From Chitinophaga pinensis (lineage in GTDB: Bacteria; Bacteroidota; Bacteroidia; Chitinophagales; UBA10324): 35,262 bases of DNA. A program made the translations under genes and the position numbers. Below are positions 7,851 to 16,488 of this stretch, piece by piece. How positions within the stretch are numbered: position 1 is the stretch's first letter; each line of letters starts with the position of its first letter. A model generated the notes under the pieces. It was not told the DNA's origin. It saw only the letters and a program-made list of their open reading frames with translations, and did not search any database. Location: the NCBI GenBank assembly GCA_945903305.1, contig CAMDOA010000023.1, positions 1-35,262 of the forward strand, given 5' to 3'.

Positions 7851-7870
7851 AGTTCAGGTGATAAGTGCCA
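7851..7870 (+). repeat. Dispersed motif, site 1 (agttcaggtgataagtgcca)
   Basis: A near match to sites at 9139-9157 (opposite strand) and 31949-31968. Like the third site it is followed closely by a T-rich run. It lies in the 303-bp AT-rich spacer between the divergent ABC-F gene and the T9SS cargo gene at 8085. That spacer otherwise shows only A/T-rich short repeats (ttttcaata twice, and attgaa-aa-ttcaat). Confidence 0.5.
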
Positions 7871-8037
7871 TTTTTTTTTGCACCAATAAATTCAGTGAAC
7901 TTTTCAATAGAGAATTTTTCAATAAAAAATCCGATTGAAAATTCAATTTCAAAAAAAAATATATACCTGTGTTTTAAAAAATAAACCGTTAATAAAACCA
8001 TTGCCATTTAAATTGGAAAATAAAATATTGTAAATGG

Positions 8038-8065
8038 TTGAATGCAATCTGAAATTTTATATTTG
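8038..8065 (+). promoter_or_regulatory. Bacteroidota-type promoter for the 8085 gene
   Basis: A perfect -7 element, TATATTTG (8058-8065), fits the TAnnTTTG consensus. A TTG at 8038-8040 lies 17 bp upstream, where the -33 TTTG element is expected. The -7 box ends 19 bp before the ATG at 8085, giving a very short leader. Confidence 0.6.
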
Positions 8066-8084
8066 CCCAAAACAAATTCAAACA

Positions 8085-9065
8085 ATGAAAAAAATTACAC
8101 TACCTTTTTTAATGCTTTTATCTTTTGCAACTTTTGCACAACGAAGTGCACCGGTTTCAAATTTCGTTTCAGTTGCGGATTTTTCAAATGAAAATTTCCG
8201 CGCTATCACCGATACATTGTTTCCTTTAAGTTTTACAACTGCAATGACCTGTACACTCACGGTTTATTCAGTAGTTGGCGATTCAGGTTATGTGGTTGGT
8301 ACTAATGGTTATGGTGATAAAGAAAAGGCACAACGATATGATTTGTCGTCGTATCAGTTATTGGAAGGTGATGTAACCGGAGCCTTAATCTGGGCTGGTG
8401 GAAAATCGGTTTCTTCCACTCCCGGTAATGTAGTTTTAAAAGTCTATGCGGTTGGCGGTACCGGAGCTCCGGGAACTTTAATCGGCACATCAAATCCTGT
8501 GACAATGGATTTAATTGATACTACCAATGCAAATGGTTTTACTTATTTCAGTTTTGCATCTCCTGCAGCAATTCCAACAAACGGAAACTTTTTTGTGAGC
8601 ATGGAAATGTCGCAAGTTACAGGTGATACTATTGGATTGGTTAGTACTGCAAATGGTTGTGTTGAAACCACCGGTTACTCTTATGAAAAATGGAGCGATA
8701 ATACCTGGCATTCATTCTTAACAGCCTGGCCTCTTGATATTGATATTGCCGTTTTCCCAATTATCGATCATGAATTTGGTGTGGGAGTGAACAGTATTAA
8801 TTCCGGTATTAATGCGATAAATATTTTTCCAAACCCAACAACTAAAAATATTAATTTGAATTATGTTCTGGCATGTAATTCTTCAGTTAATATTAAATTA
8901 ATGAATGCTGCAGGAATTGAAATTATGAATTTAAACGAGGGTTCACTTAATAAGGGAATACATAATAAATCAATTGACATTTCAAATGTTTCTAATGGTG
9001 TATATATGTTGAGTGTTGAAACCTTAACCGGAAAATCTATTCAAAAAATTGTGGTAGCTCAATAA
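8085..9065 (+). CDS. T9SS-secreted protein, type A sorting domain (paralogue of 9258-10268)
   Basis: 326 residues. I chose the ATG at 8085 rather than an in-frame ATG at 8034: it gives a clean signal peptide (MKKITLPFLMLLSFATFA|Q), and the upstream ATG lies inside the promoter. The body (about 20-240) is a beta-rich domain with GDKEKAQRYDL, VLKVYAVGGTGAPGTLIGTSNP and FFVSMEMSQVTGDTIGLVST; I recognise no named family. The last 82 residues are a T9SS type A sorting domain (IFPNPTTKNINLNY... ending SIQKIVVAQ), so the product should be exported across the outer membrane. It shares its middle domain with the convergent gene downstream, suggesting duplication. Function unknown. Confidence 0.85.
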   Translation: MKKITLPFLMLLSFATFAQRSAPVSNFVSVADFSNENFRAITDTLFPLSFTTAMTCTLTVYSVVGDSGYVVGTNGYGDKEKAQRYDLSSYQLLEGDVTGALIWAGGKSVSSTPGNVVLKVYAVGGTGAPGTLIGTSNPVTMDLIDTTNANGFTYFSFASPAAIPTNGNFFVSMEMSQVTGDTIGLVSTANGCVETTGYSYEKWSDNTWHSFLTAWPLDIDIAVFPIIDHEFGVGVNSINSGINAINIFPNPTTKNINLNYVLACNSSVNIKLMNAAGIEIMNLNEGSLNKGIHNKSIDISNVSNGVYMLSVETLTGKSIQKIVVAQ

Positions 9066-9090
9066 TCAGCAAGCATAATTTTACAGAAAC

Positions 9091-9130
9091 AAAAAAATCC
9101 GTTCCGGTTTCCCGGAACAGATTTTTTTTT
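9091..9130. terminator. Bidirectional intrinsic terminator between convergent genes
   Basis: A stem of gttccgg (9101-9107) and ccggaac (9112-9118) with a 4-base loop, extendable by two further pairs around a mismatch. On the plus strand it is followed by nine T (9122-9130). On the minus strand it is followed by seven T (complement of A 9091-9097). It can therefore stop transcription of both the 8085-9065 and the 9258-10268 genes. Confidence 0.85.
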
Positions 9131-9138
9131 GTTTTAGG

Positions 9139-9157
9139 TGCACTTATCACTTGAACT
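9139..9157 (-). repeat. Dispersed motif, site 2
   Basis: On the minus strand this reads agttcaagtgataagtgca, differing from site 1 at one position over the first 18 bases. It lies just outside the bidirectional terminator. Confidence 0.5.
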
Positions 9158-9257
9158 CAGGTAATAAATTAAAATAAAAACCTTTCTTCCTATCAAATGA
9201 AAACAGCACTTTTTAGCTGTTGGCTATTACAAATTTTAAAATATCCAAACAAAAAAA

Positions 9258-10268
9258 TTACTTGCGAGCAATGCAAATTTTGCTGAAGAGTCGTTCCTGC
9301 TGAGTTGAAATGGAATAATAATAATATCCGGCAGGCAAATGACTTATATTCATATTGCAGGTATGAACTCCTGATAACTGAAAACCCAAATCAATATTGC
9401 TGACTACTTGCCCCAATTCGTTTACAAAATCAACCTTTACTTGTGCAGGTTTTCTAATCGAAAATTTTACATTAAGAAAATCGGATGCGGGATTTGGATA
9501 AGCCCTAAACAGAGATAAATCTCTAAGAGAAATGGCGCTGTTGCCAACCGAAGAATCAGGAATAAAGACCGGCCAAATCCAGTAATCAGCATTTATTCCA
9601 TAAGTTCCTACACCTCCTAATGGCAAAAAATTTCCATTCGATTTTAAAACATAAGCCAATTGTTTTCCGCTATAACAATTATGCGGAGTTAAATAAACCG
9701 CAGCCGTATCACCTGAAACAGCAGGTAATTCAATAGCTGCAAAAAAAGAATCGTTAGTATAAATAACTCCCGGAAACGGAAATGTGGTAAACAATCCGGA
9801 AAAAGAATTGGTATCAATATCTGTCATCGAAACCGGATCGGTATAAGCCACCATTGTATCAGGTGCATGAGTAACCGGTTCAACAGAATACATTTTGGCA
9901 ATCATACTCCCGTTAGTCAAATTTGCCTTCTTACCAAACAACGCCAATATGGTGTAAACTCCACCACTTCCGGAAACACCAAATTTTTGCATAATTTCTT
10001 TGTCGCCATTCGAATTATTTCCGCCGATATAACCTTGCGCCGGAGAATTCAGTTTAAAAATTTTTAAAGTATCGCCACAAAAACCAAAGCCCAAACTATC
10101 CTGCGAACCGGGAATAAGTGTATCATAAAAAATCCGTTCAGTATTATGTGGTCGTAAAATGCTGGAAGCAGAAATTTCTTTTACTGAATGAAATCCTTGC
10201 TGTGCAAAAGCGTTGAAATTTAAAAACGAAACTGACAGGATAATAAAAATGTAAATGTGCTTTTTCAT
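9258..10268 (-). CDS. T9SS-secreted protein, type A sorting domain (paralogue of 8085-9065)
   Basis: 336 residues from the ATG at 10268, which gives the signal peptide MKKHIYIFIILSVSFLNFNAFA|Q; an in-frame ATG further upstream (10325) would add 19 residues incompatible with a signal peptide. The middle domain aligns with the product of 8085-9065: GYIGGNNSNGDKE against GYVVGTNGYGDKE, AKMYSVEPVTHAPDTMVAYTDPVSM against LKVYAVGGTGAPGTLIGTSNPVTM, and FFAAIELPAVSGDTAAVYLT against FFVSMEMSQVTGDTIGLVST. The last 83 residues are a type A sorting domain (FRAYPNPASDFLNVKF... ending LFSKICIARK). Exported surface or secreted protein of unknown function. Confidence 0.85.
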   Translation of the reverse strand: MKKHIYIFIILSVSFLNFNAFAQQGFHSVKEISASSILRPHNTERIFYDTLIPGSQDSLGFGFCGDTLKIFKLNSPAQGYIGGNNSNGDKEIMQKFGVSGSGGVYTILALFGKKANLTNGSMIAKMYSVEPVTHAPDTMVAYTDPVSMTDIDTNSFSGLFTTFPFPGVIYTNDSFFAAIELPAVSGDTAAVYLTPHNCYSGKQLAYVLKSNGNFLPLGGVGTYGINADYWIWPVFIPDSSVGNSAISLRDLSLFRAYPNPASDFLNVKFSIRKPAQVKVDFVNELGQVVSNIDLGFQLSGVHTCNMNISHLPAGYYYYSISTQQERLFSKICIARK

Positions 10269-10352
10269 TGGGGTGGTTTTTTTCTCATCAAAAATAATTT
10301 TTATTCGGAATTGTTTTGTCACCATTTTGCACAGCGATTTTGAAATTGTTAC

Positions 10353-11138
10353 ATGAATAAACTATTTACAACAAAAGAATTTTTGATTTATCTGATTAAA
10401 TCGAAATCAAAATACTATATCCACTCTCCTTTTGTATATACTTTTATTAATGAAGTACTGAATGATAAACGAAGTTTTTATTGTTATGAGGAAATTGAAA
10501 GTCTTCGAAAAAAACTGGAAGCCAATGATGCAAGAATTGAAGTAGAAGATTTCGGAGCCGGCTCTTTGTTGGAAAAGAAAAACACAAGAACAATTTCATT
10601 TATTGCAAAAACTTCTGCAGCACCGAAAAAGTATGCACAGTTGTTATTCCGAATCATTCTGCATTTCAAATGTAAAAACATGCTGGAACTTGGAACTTCA
10701 CTGGGAGTTACCACCGCCTACTTATCAGCAGTAAATCAGAATGAAAAAGTTTTTACTGTTGAGGGAAGCCAATCAATTGCTGAAGAGGCTGCCATAAATT
10801 TCAGCTTGCTCAACCGAAATAATATTAAATTGATTCAGGGAAAATTTGAAGAAAAGTTAATTCCAACTTTAGTTGAAATGAAACAGGTTGACCTCTTATA
10901 TCTGGATGGCAACCACCGGCTGAATCCTACTCTAGATTATTTTAATTCATGTCTCCCGTTTTTTACCGAATATTCTATTGTGGTCATGGATGATATTTAT
11001 TGGAGCAGTGAAATGAAGCAGGCCTGGGAGCAATTAAAAAATCATTCGTCGGTTACACTTAGTATCGATTTATTCAGAATGGGAATTTTGTTTTTCCGCC
11101 ACGACCGAAACAAAGAACATTTCCGGCTGTATTTCTAA
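10353..11138 (+). CDS. Class I SAM-dependent methyltransferase (Methyltransf_24-like)
   Basis: 261 residues, cytoplasmic. The SAM-binding motif I is MLELGTSLGVTTAYLSA (about 110-126). It is followed by the acidic end of strand 2 (VFTVEGS, about 132-138), a motif IKLIQGKFEE (about 153-162) and motif II DLLYLDGNHR (about 175-184, D/H typical of Methyltransf_24 and O-methyltransferase-like families), then VVMDDIYWSSEMKQAWEQL (about 206-224). The N-terminal 100 residues are helical (KEFLIYLIKSKSKYYIHSPFVYTFINEVL), as seen in many Bacteroidota homologues. The substrate cannot be inferred. It is divergent from the T9SS gene (84-bp gap) and 52 bp upstream of the M16-like pair, which has its own promoter-like box. 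Confidence 0.85.
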   Translation: MNKLFTTKEFLIYLIKSKSKYYIHSPFVYTFINEVLNDKRSFYCYEEIESLRKKLEANDARIEVEDFGAGSLLEKKNTRTISFIAKTSAAPKKYAQLLFRIILHFKCKNMLELGTSLGVTTAYLSAVNQNEKVFTVEGSQSIAEEAAINFSLLNRNNIKLIQGKFEEKLIPTLVEMKQVDLLYLDGNHRLNPTLDYFNSCLPFFTEYSIVVMDDIYWSSEMKQAWEQLKNHSSVTLSIDLFRMGILFFRHDRNKEHFRLYF

Positions 11139-11162
11139 TTTTCACAATCTGCCATTTTCGTT

Positions 11163-11170
11163 TAGGTTTG
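11163..11170 (+). promoter_or_regulatory. Possible -7 promoter element for the M16-like pair
   Basis: TAGGTTTG matches TAnnTTTG exactly and lies 20 bp before the ATG at 11191. No good TTTG -33 element is present at the expected distance (only TTTTC around 11139-11143). Confidence 0.4.
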
Positions 11171-11190
11171 TTGCAAACACAACTATAAAA

Positions 11191-12873
11191 ATGAATTACA
11201 GGTTTTTCCTGCTATTATTTTTTCTTCCGTTAGTGACAAAATCACAAGTTGATGAAAATATTTACTCTCAGAATTTTGAAAATGGTTTAACTTGTATCGT
11301 AATTGAAAATGCAACCATTCCACTGGTAACTATTGAATGGGTGGTGCGCGCAGGAACCATTTATGAAACCAAGGAGATAAAAGGTTATGCATCACTGCTG
11401 CAAAAATTATTTTTTGCCGGCAATAAAGATTATCCCACAAAAAATTTAATGAGCCAGAAACTAAATCAAATGGGTGCAGTTATCGGTTCCACTCAAAGCG
11501 AAGAACATACTTCGGTATATCTCACCTGCTCAAAACGAAATTTAGAAAATGCATTAAAACTTTTTTTGAGCGCTGTTAAGCAACCCCTGTTTCAAATGGA
11601 AGAAGTTGATTCAGCAATAATTGAATTACTTAACGAGCAGGCATATACTCAGGGCGATCCGTATTTTCTGTTTGATCAGCAGCTTAATAAAAATTTATTT
11701 CCAAATGCACTCGAAAAGAAAGATGCATTGATTACTTCTAAAATTGCCTCCACTACTTCCCCGGAAAAATTAACCCTGTATCAGAAATTATTTTATTCGC
11801 CAAATAATTCATGCATTATTATTTCAGGCGATGTAAATCACAAAGAAGTTTTTCGAAAAGCAGGAACTACTTTTTATGCCTTGTTAAAAAATAATTATTT
11901 ACCCGCTGATATCTATCAGACTGTTGCTATTAAAAGTTTAAAATATACCGGACAATTTGTTCTTGAAACTCCGCTTGCTCAAAATCCATTACTCGTAATT
12001 TCGTTTCCGGTTCCCGACCTTCGCGAAAATGCATTCACCTCTTCCGCTGGTGATTTATTGGAAGCTTTAATAAATTCATCAGGCTCTTCCTTAAATAAAA
12101 AACTGGTAGCCGAAGGATATGCGTATCAGATTAGCAGCCGGTATCGTAAATTAAAATTCGGTTCTTCCTTTGATTTTATTATTTCGCCAAAGCCCGAAAA
12201 ATTTGGTGAGTGTTATGATTTAGCACGGAAAGAAATTATGGCCTTGGCAAATTTCAGCAGTTACTCAACTGAACAAGTAAAACAGGCTTTCCAACTGCTT
12301 TATTCAAAAAACGCATTCAACACTGAAAAATGTGCTCTGTATTCACATTTTATTGCCGCCAATTGGGCAAAAACAAATTCAATTCCTGAATTAAATACGG
12401 GTGATTTTTCAGAGCAATTAAAATCATTAAACGAGGTAATTAATTATTGTCAACTCTATTTTCTTAACAAACCATTTATTGCCGGATTATTGATTTCGCC
12501 ATCGCAAAAAATCAATTTTAATTCGACCGCTATTTTCACAACTACTTTAAAGTTGAGCGACTATACTATTTCATTCACAAAAAGTGATGATCAGATTTTT
12601 GATCCGATTAACAAAGAGATGATAAATAGTCTTGCTCAGTTATTGAAAATAAATCCGGATTTAAATATTGAAATAATTAGCAATCAGGATGAGGTGGAGA
12701 AAAAAGAAACTGCGAAGGCAAGATTTTTAGCGGTATTTAAAATGTTGGAATCATATGGAGTAAGTGAAACAGTGTTAGATGCGATGACTGTTTCACTTTA
12801 TATCCGCCACAGCAACAACGAAGAACAATTACGAAACAACATGACCGTACAGTTTAAATTAATAATGCCATGA
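11191..12873 (+). CDS. Exported M16-like protein without zinc motif, fused to an OmpA-like C-terminal region
   Basis: 560 residues. A signal peptide (about 1-18, YRFFLLLFFLPLVTKS) leads into an M16 (pitrilysin-type) fold: ENGLTCIVIEN and VTIEWVVRAGTIYE (30-60), then a second M16 lobe at about 245-440 (TGQFVLETPLAQNPLLVISFPVP, LLEALINSSGSSLNKKLVAEGYAYQISSRY). The zinc motif HxxEH, expected directly after G65, reads S68-L-L-Q71-K72, so both metal histidines and the catalytic glutamate are missing and peptidase activity is not expected. Residues about 458-535 (ISFTKSDDQIFDPINKEMINSLAQLLKINPDLNIEIISN...ARFLAVFKMLESYGVSE) resemble a degenerate OmpA-like peptidoglycan-binding domain. Its stop overlaps the start of the next gene by 4 bp (ATGA), indicating translational coupling and probably a heterodimer. 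Probably periplasmic. Confidence 0.82.
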   Translation: MNYRFFLLLFFLPLVTKSQVDENIYSQNFENGLTCIVIENATIPLVTIEWVVRAGTIYETKEIKGYASLLQKLFFAGNKDYPTKNLMSQKLNQMGAVIGSTQSEEHTSVYLTCSKRNLENALKLFLSAVKQPLFQMEEVDSAIIELLNEQAYTQGDPYFLFDQQLNKNLFPNALEKKDALITSKIASTTSPEKLTLYQKLFYSPNNSCIIISGDVNHKEVFRKAGTTFYALLKNNYLPADIYQTVAIKSLKYTGQFVLETPLAQNPLLVISFPVPDLRENAFTSSAGDLLEALINSSGSSLNKKLVAEGYAYQISSRYRKLKFGSSFDFIISPKPEKFGECYDLARKEIMALANFSSYSTEQVKQAFQLLYSKNAFNTEKCALYSHFIAANWAKTNSIPELNTGDFSEQLKSLNEVINYCQLYFLNKPFIAGLLISPSQKINFNSTAIFTTTLKLSDYTISFTKSDDQIFDPINKEMINSLAQLLKINPDLNIEIISNQDEVEKKETAKARFLAVFKMLESYGVSETVLDAMTVSLYIRHSNNEEQLRNNMTVQFKLIMP

Positions 12874-14873
12874 GAATCAAAAACTTTTTGTTATTAATTT
12901 TTAGTTCACTGCTCGTCAATTCAGGATTTTCGCAAAGTATTTTTAAAGGAACTAAAACCAATTTTAATACAAACGCAAAAACAGATTTTAATTTCAGCCG
13001 CACATTTGTTACGCAGGGTACAAAATATATTTCTTCTTATAAATTAGTTGATATTACTGATGGAATACAATTCGCAAGCATTACTATAATCAATAGCAAA
13101 GCTGATTTTAAAATCACCGTTCAATTAACCATTCAAACTGACACAACACTTTTTGAAATTAGTTACAATGATAGCCTCGGAAGTATTTTTGGATTAAAAG
13201 GAACTTTTAAAAAAGAACCTGTAAATAAGTATCCGCTTTCAGTTGCATTCTTAACTGAGAACCGCACTTATCTGAAAGTGAATCAGATTATCAGAAAAAA
13301 CACATCATCGCCCGAACATTTTTTATTAGATAGAATTTTTGCCGATGATTTATTGGTCAACACCACTCTGCTTGAGAAACTCAAAGGCACACAACCAACA
13401 GGAACAGGAAATAAAATTTTAGTCATGGCCGATTTCGGAGTGCCAAATGCCAATGCATCAAAATCTGCTGATCAAAAAATTATTCCTGCTACCAATAATT
13501 CTGATAATACTAAAACTGCAATAACCACAGAACCTGTAAAACCGATTGAGCCAAAATCGGTTGCAAACCCAACTGTAACTGCACCAATTGAACAACCGGT
13601 AATAACTGCTCCGGCTCCACTCAAAATAAAATTCACCAACAGTAATGTAAAAGATTTTTCTATTGACAGTATCCGCACTATTCTGAAACCGGTGGAGAAT
13701 GAAATAGTTTCTGTTCAATTATTTATCAATGGCGGCACATCAAATTATACGGTTGCCAAGGAAGGTATTGAGGCATTAGCTATTAGCTGGGCTCTAAAAA
13801 GCGGGACAAAAACAATGACCGCCGAACAAGTGCAAATGAAAATGGAGCAATTAGGAATTAATATAAATTACTCGCTGTCGAATGATTTCTCTGTAATAAG
13901 TATGAACTGCCTGCGCAATCAATTTGATGAAAGCTGGCAATTGTTCAGTGATTTAATTGCCCGAAGTAGTTTTCAAACCGATGTGTTTGAAAGTGCGCGT
14001 GATGAAGTTATCAGTAGTTTAAACAATCAAAGTGCATTTGATATACTGAAACAAAGTGCCTTGAGTTATTCATTTGTAGGAAAACAATATGATAAAAATC
14101 CGAATGGTTCCACAGCGTCAATTAACAAATTAACTTCTGATGAAGTAAAAAAACATTATGCAACAATTATGGTTCGCCGACGATTGACATTAGTTGTTTG
14201 CGGAAATTTTTCATCTGACGATTTGAATCAGAAAGTGAAAACCGGATTAAAAGGAATGGTGAACGGAACAAACGCAACCACCGCAATTGGCGGTGTCGAT
14301 TTCAATGGCTCGACTTTCAAATTTGTCAGTATAAATGATAATAATATAAATCGCATTATTGCTTTTTCGGCAGCACCTGATGCCGGAAGTCAGGATGAAT
14401 TATCATTGACTATTGCCTTAACCATTTTAAACAATCGAATAAATACTGAGGTGGAACAAAAACGAAATCTGACCAATGATTGTGAACTAAATATTGTTAA
14501 CTGCCGCCAGAATTTTTGCATGTTACAGCTATCAGCCGCCGATCCGGAAAAAGCCATTCAGGCAATAATTGATGAAATTAAAAAGGCGAAGAAAATCGGA
14601 TTCGCTGCTGATGAATTGCAGATTGCAAAAGATCAGTTTATCACTCAATATTATTTACAAAATGAAAGCAACGAAGCTCTGGCTTTAGCAACCGGTAAAA
14701 GTGAAATAAACGATTCGTGGGAAGATGCTGAAAATTTATATGCCTCTATCAATAATCTTTTATTGAATGATGTAAACGCAGCTTTGCGTAAATACATAAA
14801 AGGCTTCAGGTTTTATTATTCGGGCGACAAAGATGCCGCGAACGAAATTATTTTTACACAGAAGCTGGATTAA
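12870..14873 (+). CDS. Exported M16-like protein without zinc motif, with extra N-terminal domain and Pro/Thr linker
   Basis: 667 residues. Signal peptide MRIKNFLLLIFSSLLVNSGF|SQ. Residues about 22-190 form a beta-rich domain of unknown family (FNTNAKTDFNFSRTFVTQGTKYISSYKL, FKITVQLTIQTDTTLFEISYND). A low-complexity Pro/Thr/Ala linker follows at about 195-250 (EPVKPIEPK, TVTAPIEQPVITAPAPLK). An M16-type region occupies about 265-665: SVQLFINGGTSNYTVAKEGIEALA, ISMNCLRNQFDESWQLFSDLIARSSF, LTLVVCGNFSSDDLNQKV and a second lobe after 480. The position of HxxEH (about 302-306) reads A-L-A-I-S, so no zinc ligand or catalytic glutamate is present. It overlaps the preceding M16-like gene by 4 bp. In other bacteria such pairs comprise one active and one inactive subunit; here neither looks active. 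Probably periplasmic; partner and role unknown. Confidence 0.8.
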   Translation: MRIKNFLLLIFSSLLVNSGFSQSIFKGTKTNFNTNAKTDFNFSRTFVTQGTKYISSYKLVDITDGIQFASITIINSKADFKITVQLTIQTDTTLFEISYNDSLGSIFGLKGTFKKEPVNKYPLSVAFLTENRTYLKVNQIIRKNTSSPEHFLLDRIFADDLLVNTTLLEKLKGTQPTGTGNKILVMADFGVPNANASKSADQKIIPATNNSDNTKTAITTEPVKPIEPKSVANPTVTAPIEQPVITAPAPLKIKFTNSNVKDFSIDSIRTILKPVENEIVSVQLFINGGTSNYTVAKEGIEALAISWALKSGTKTMTAEQVQMKMEQLGININYSLSNDFSVISMNCLRNQFDESWQLFSDLIARSSFQTDVFESARDEVISSLNNQSAFDILKQSALSYSFVGKQYDKNPNGSTASINKLTSDEVKKHYATIMVRRRLTLVVCGNFSSDDLNQKVKTGLKGMVNGTNATTAIGGVDFNGSTFKFVSINDNNINRIIAFSAAPDAGSQDELSLTIALTILNNRINTEVEQKRNLTNDCELNIVNCRQNFCMLQLSAADPEKAIQAIIDEIKKAKKIGFAADELQIAKDQFITQYYLQNESNEALALATGKSEINDSWEDAENLYASINNLLLNDVNAALRKYIKGFRFYYSGDKDAANEIIFTQKLD

Positions 14874-14972
14874 ACAAATAATTAGTTTTAATAAAAATTC
14901 ATCCTTTACTATTTCAGTTGAAAAGTAAAATCTTTATCCAGTTCTTGTTACAAATTTTATTAATTGCTATTA

Positions 14973-15836
14973 TTAATTTCTGAATCCAATCGCCATGCCT
15001 AAACGAATATCTCGCTCACGCGACCAATTCATTTCTATATTTTTTTTGCCTGAAATAGCATATCCATAACCCCCATAAAAACTGACTACAGTGCCATTGT
15101 TTCTGCCTGCAATAAATTTGTATCCAATGGTCGCACCTGCTTTTAAATATTCGTCGGTCAGGTGTTTTGCATTTGACTTATAGCTGCTTTCGGTAGCGAG
15201 GTGAATATATTTTAAATAGGTGCCTGCAAAAAAACCACTGCACCGGTTTCTATCAGCTTCTGCATCTGGATAGTATCGGAAATCGCAAAGCAGCTGAAAA
15301 GTATTATAGCGTGGTGGCTTACTAAAAATATCAAATGGACGAAAGCTATTAATGCCTGCTCCAAAATGTAAACCCATTCGCTTATTTATTTGCGGCTCTA
15401 TGTAAACCGAAAAGGGGCCAATCAGATTGGTGGTAACATCAACCAACGAATTTTTTTTGAAATTCGATTTCTGATGCTGACTGGGCAAAGTACTTGTGTA
15501 AATGGTGGTTGGGCAATCGCCGTTGATAGTACACTTTGTAATAAAGAAATAATTGGCACTCATAGTGCGCTCTTCAACTTCCCCATTTTTAAAAAGCACT
15601 TTTACTATAATGTTTGAATCGGCTAGCCTGAATAGTACTGCCTGAACAAATTGATTGGAAGTGTAATTTGGAAAAATATGATACTTCTGTTTTTCCCACA
15701 CATCAATCACAGCTCCAACTCGTGTACTGATAATAATTGTATCGGTAGATATTATAGTGCCTGTTACGGATTGTGAAAAAGCGAAAACCGAAAGTTGCAT
15801 CATGAAATTCAGGAACAGAAAAATTTTTGTTTTCAT
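14973..15836 (-). CDS. Exported outer-membrane-barrel-like protein, unknown function
   Basis: 287 residues from the ATG at 15836 (an ATG two codons earlier at 15842 is equally possible; the frame stays open to 15962 but those 40 residues are not signal-peptide-like). The signal peptide MKTKIFLFLNFMMQLSVFAF|SQ is followed by a beta-rich N-terminal segment (GTIISTDTIIISTRVGAVIDVWEKQKYHIF) that may be a small periplasmic or cargo-facing domain. From about residue 130 alternating strands suggest a barrel: FSVYIEPQINKRMGLHFGAGI, FQLLCDFRYYP, GFFAGTYLKYIHL, LKAGATIGYKF, GTVVSFYGGYGYAIS. It ends RLGMAIGFRN, an aromatic-containing terminal strand although not ending in F. No named family recognised. 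Converges on the M16-like pair; no strong terminator hairpin lies in the 100-bp gap. Confidence 0.7.
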   Translation of the reverse strand: MKTKIFLFLNFMMQLSVFAFSQSVTGTIISTDTIIISTRVGAVIDVWEKQKYHIFPNYTSNQFVQAVLFRLADSNIIVKVLFKNGEVEERTMSANYFFITKCTINGDCPTTIYTSTLPSQHQKSNFKKNSLVDVTTNLIGPFSVYIEPQINKRMGLHFGAGINSFRPFDIFSKPPRYNTFQLLCDFRYYPDAEADRNRCSGFFAGTYLKYIHLATESSYKSNAKHLTDEYLKAGATIGYKFIAGRNNGTVVSFYGGYGYAISGKKNIEMNWSRERDIRLGMAIGFRN

Positions 15837-16074
15837 TGCCATTTGTTTTTGTGATAGCAAAATTGCACTGGCTTTTTTCTGATGCGCTTGACTTATGTCA
15901 AGAAAAAAACTAGCAGGTAGTTTTGTATGACTCAGATGCAAACCAGAACAAGTGCAAAACAAAAACTGATTCTGAAATTTCTGATTTGCCTATCTTCTTG
16001 CTCCTGAACAAAATCGTTACAGTACATATTAACCATTCCCATAGCTGAAATATTAAATACTATTATTGCACTTC

Positions 16075-16395
16075 ATGCTCCGGTGGTTTAAACAAATTAC
16101 TGCGTTATTTTTTCTTTCCGGTTTTTTATTTACCGGTTTGTCGGAGCAGATTCATGCTTTGGAGCATCGCAATGATAGTCACTGTCACGAGCATGGCACA
16201 ATACATTTTCATGAGGCAGAACACCATTGTTTTATCTGCGATTATTATTCAGGCAATTCAAACGAAGCAGTTTCGAATAATTATTCATCCTTGGTTTATT
16301 CAGTATCGAATCAGTATTCATTTTTTTTCGAATGTGTAGCTATCAGTCATTTTTCATTTCATTATTCGCTTCGCGGGCCGCCTTTTATTTCCTGA
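16075..16395 (+). CDS. Small exported His/Cys-rich protein preceding a TonB receptor
   Basis: 106 residues from the ATG at 16075; a TTG at 16066 is in frame but the ATG gives the better N-terminus. Residues 4-22 are a hydrophobic signal or anchor (WFKQITALFFLSGFLFTGL). Residues 27-55 are packed with possible metal ligands: H27, H31, H36, C37, H38, H40, H44, H46, H50, H51, C52 and C55, including HHCFIC. The C-terminus ends LRGPPFIS, an RGPP-type tail that I associate with small proteins encoded just before metal-related TonB receptors in Bacteroidota (recalled, not checked). No enzyme family is recognised. It lies 93 bp upstream of the TonB-dependent receptor on the same strand and probably shares its transcript. 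A role in metal (zinc, copper or similar) sensing or chaperoning is inferred from composition and context only. Confidence 0.65.
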   Translation: MLRWFKQITALFFLSGFLFTGLSEQIHALEHRNDSHCHEHGTIHFHEAEHHCFICDYYSGNSNEAVSNNYSSLVYSVSNQYSFFFECVAISHFSFHYSLRGPPFIS

Positions 16396-16488
16396 TTTTA
16401 TTTTTCTTTTTATCACTTACTGCACGCAACCCATTGTGTGTGGTTTCGTGCATTTCAATTCGGAAATAATTAAACACCGCCATTCAAA

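Noticed and set aside
8034-8084. Upstream in-frame ATG for the 8085 cargo gene
   Set aside because: It would place the -7 promoter element inside the gene and bury the signal peptide behind 17 non-hydrophobic residues.
14874-14972. Possible terminator between the convergent M16-like and barrel-like genes
   Set aside because: Only a poor ttactatttca/ttgaaaagtaa pairing with several mismatches is present; not strong enough to call.
16066-16074. TTG start nine bases upstream of the small His-rich gene
   Set aside because: The ATG at 16075 gives a standard basic-then-hydrophobic N-terminus; the TTG adds only MHF and overlaps a promoter-like TATTATTG.
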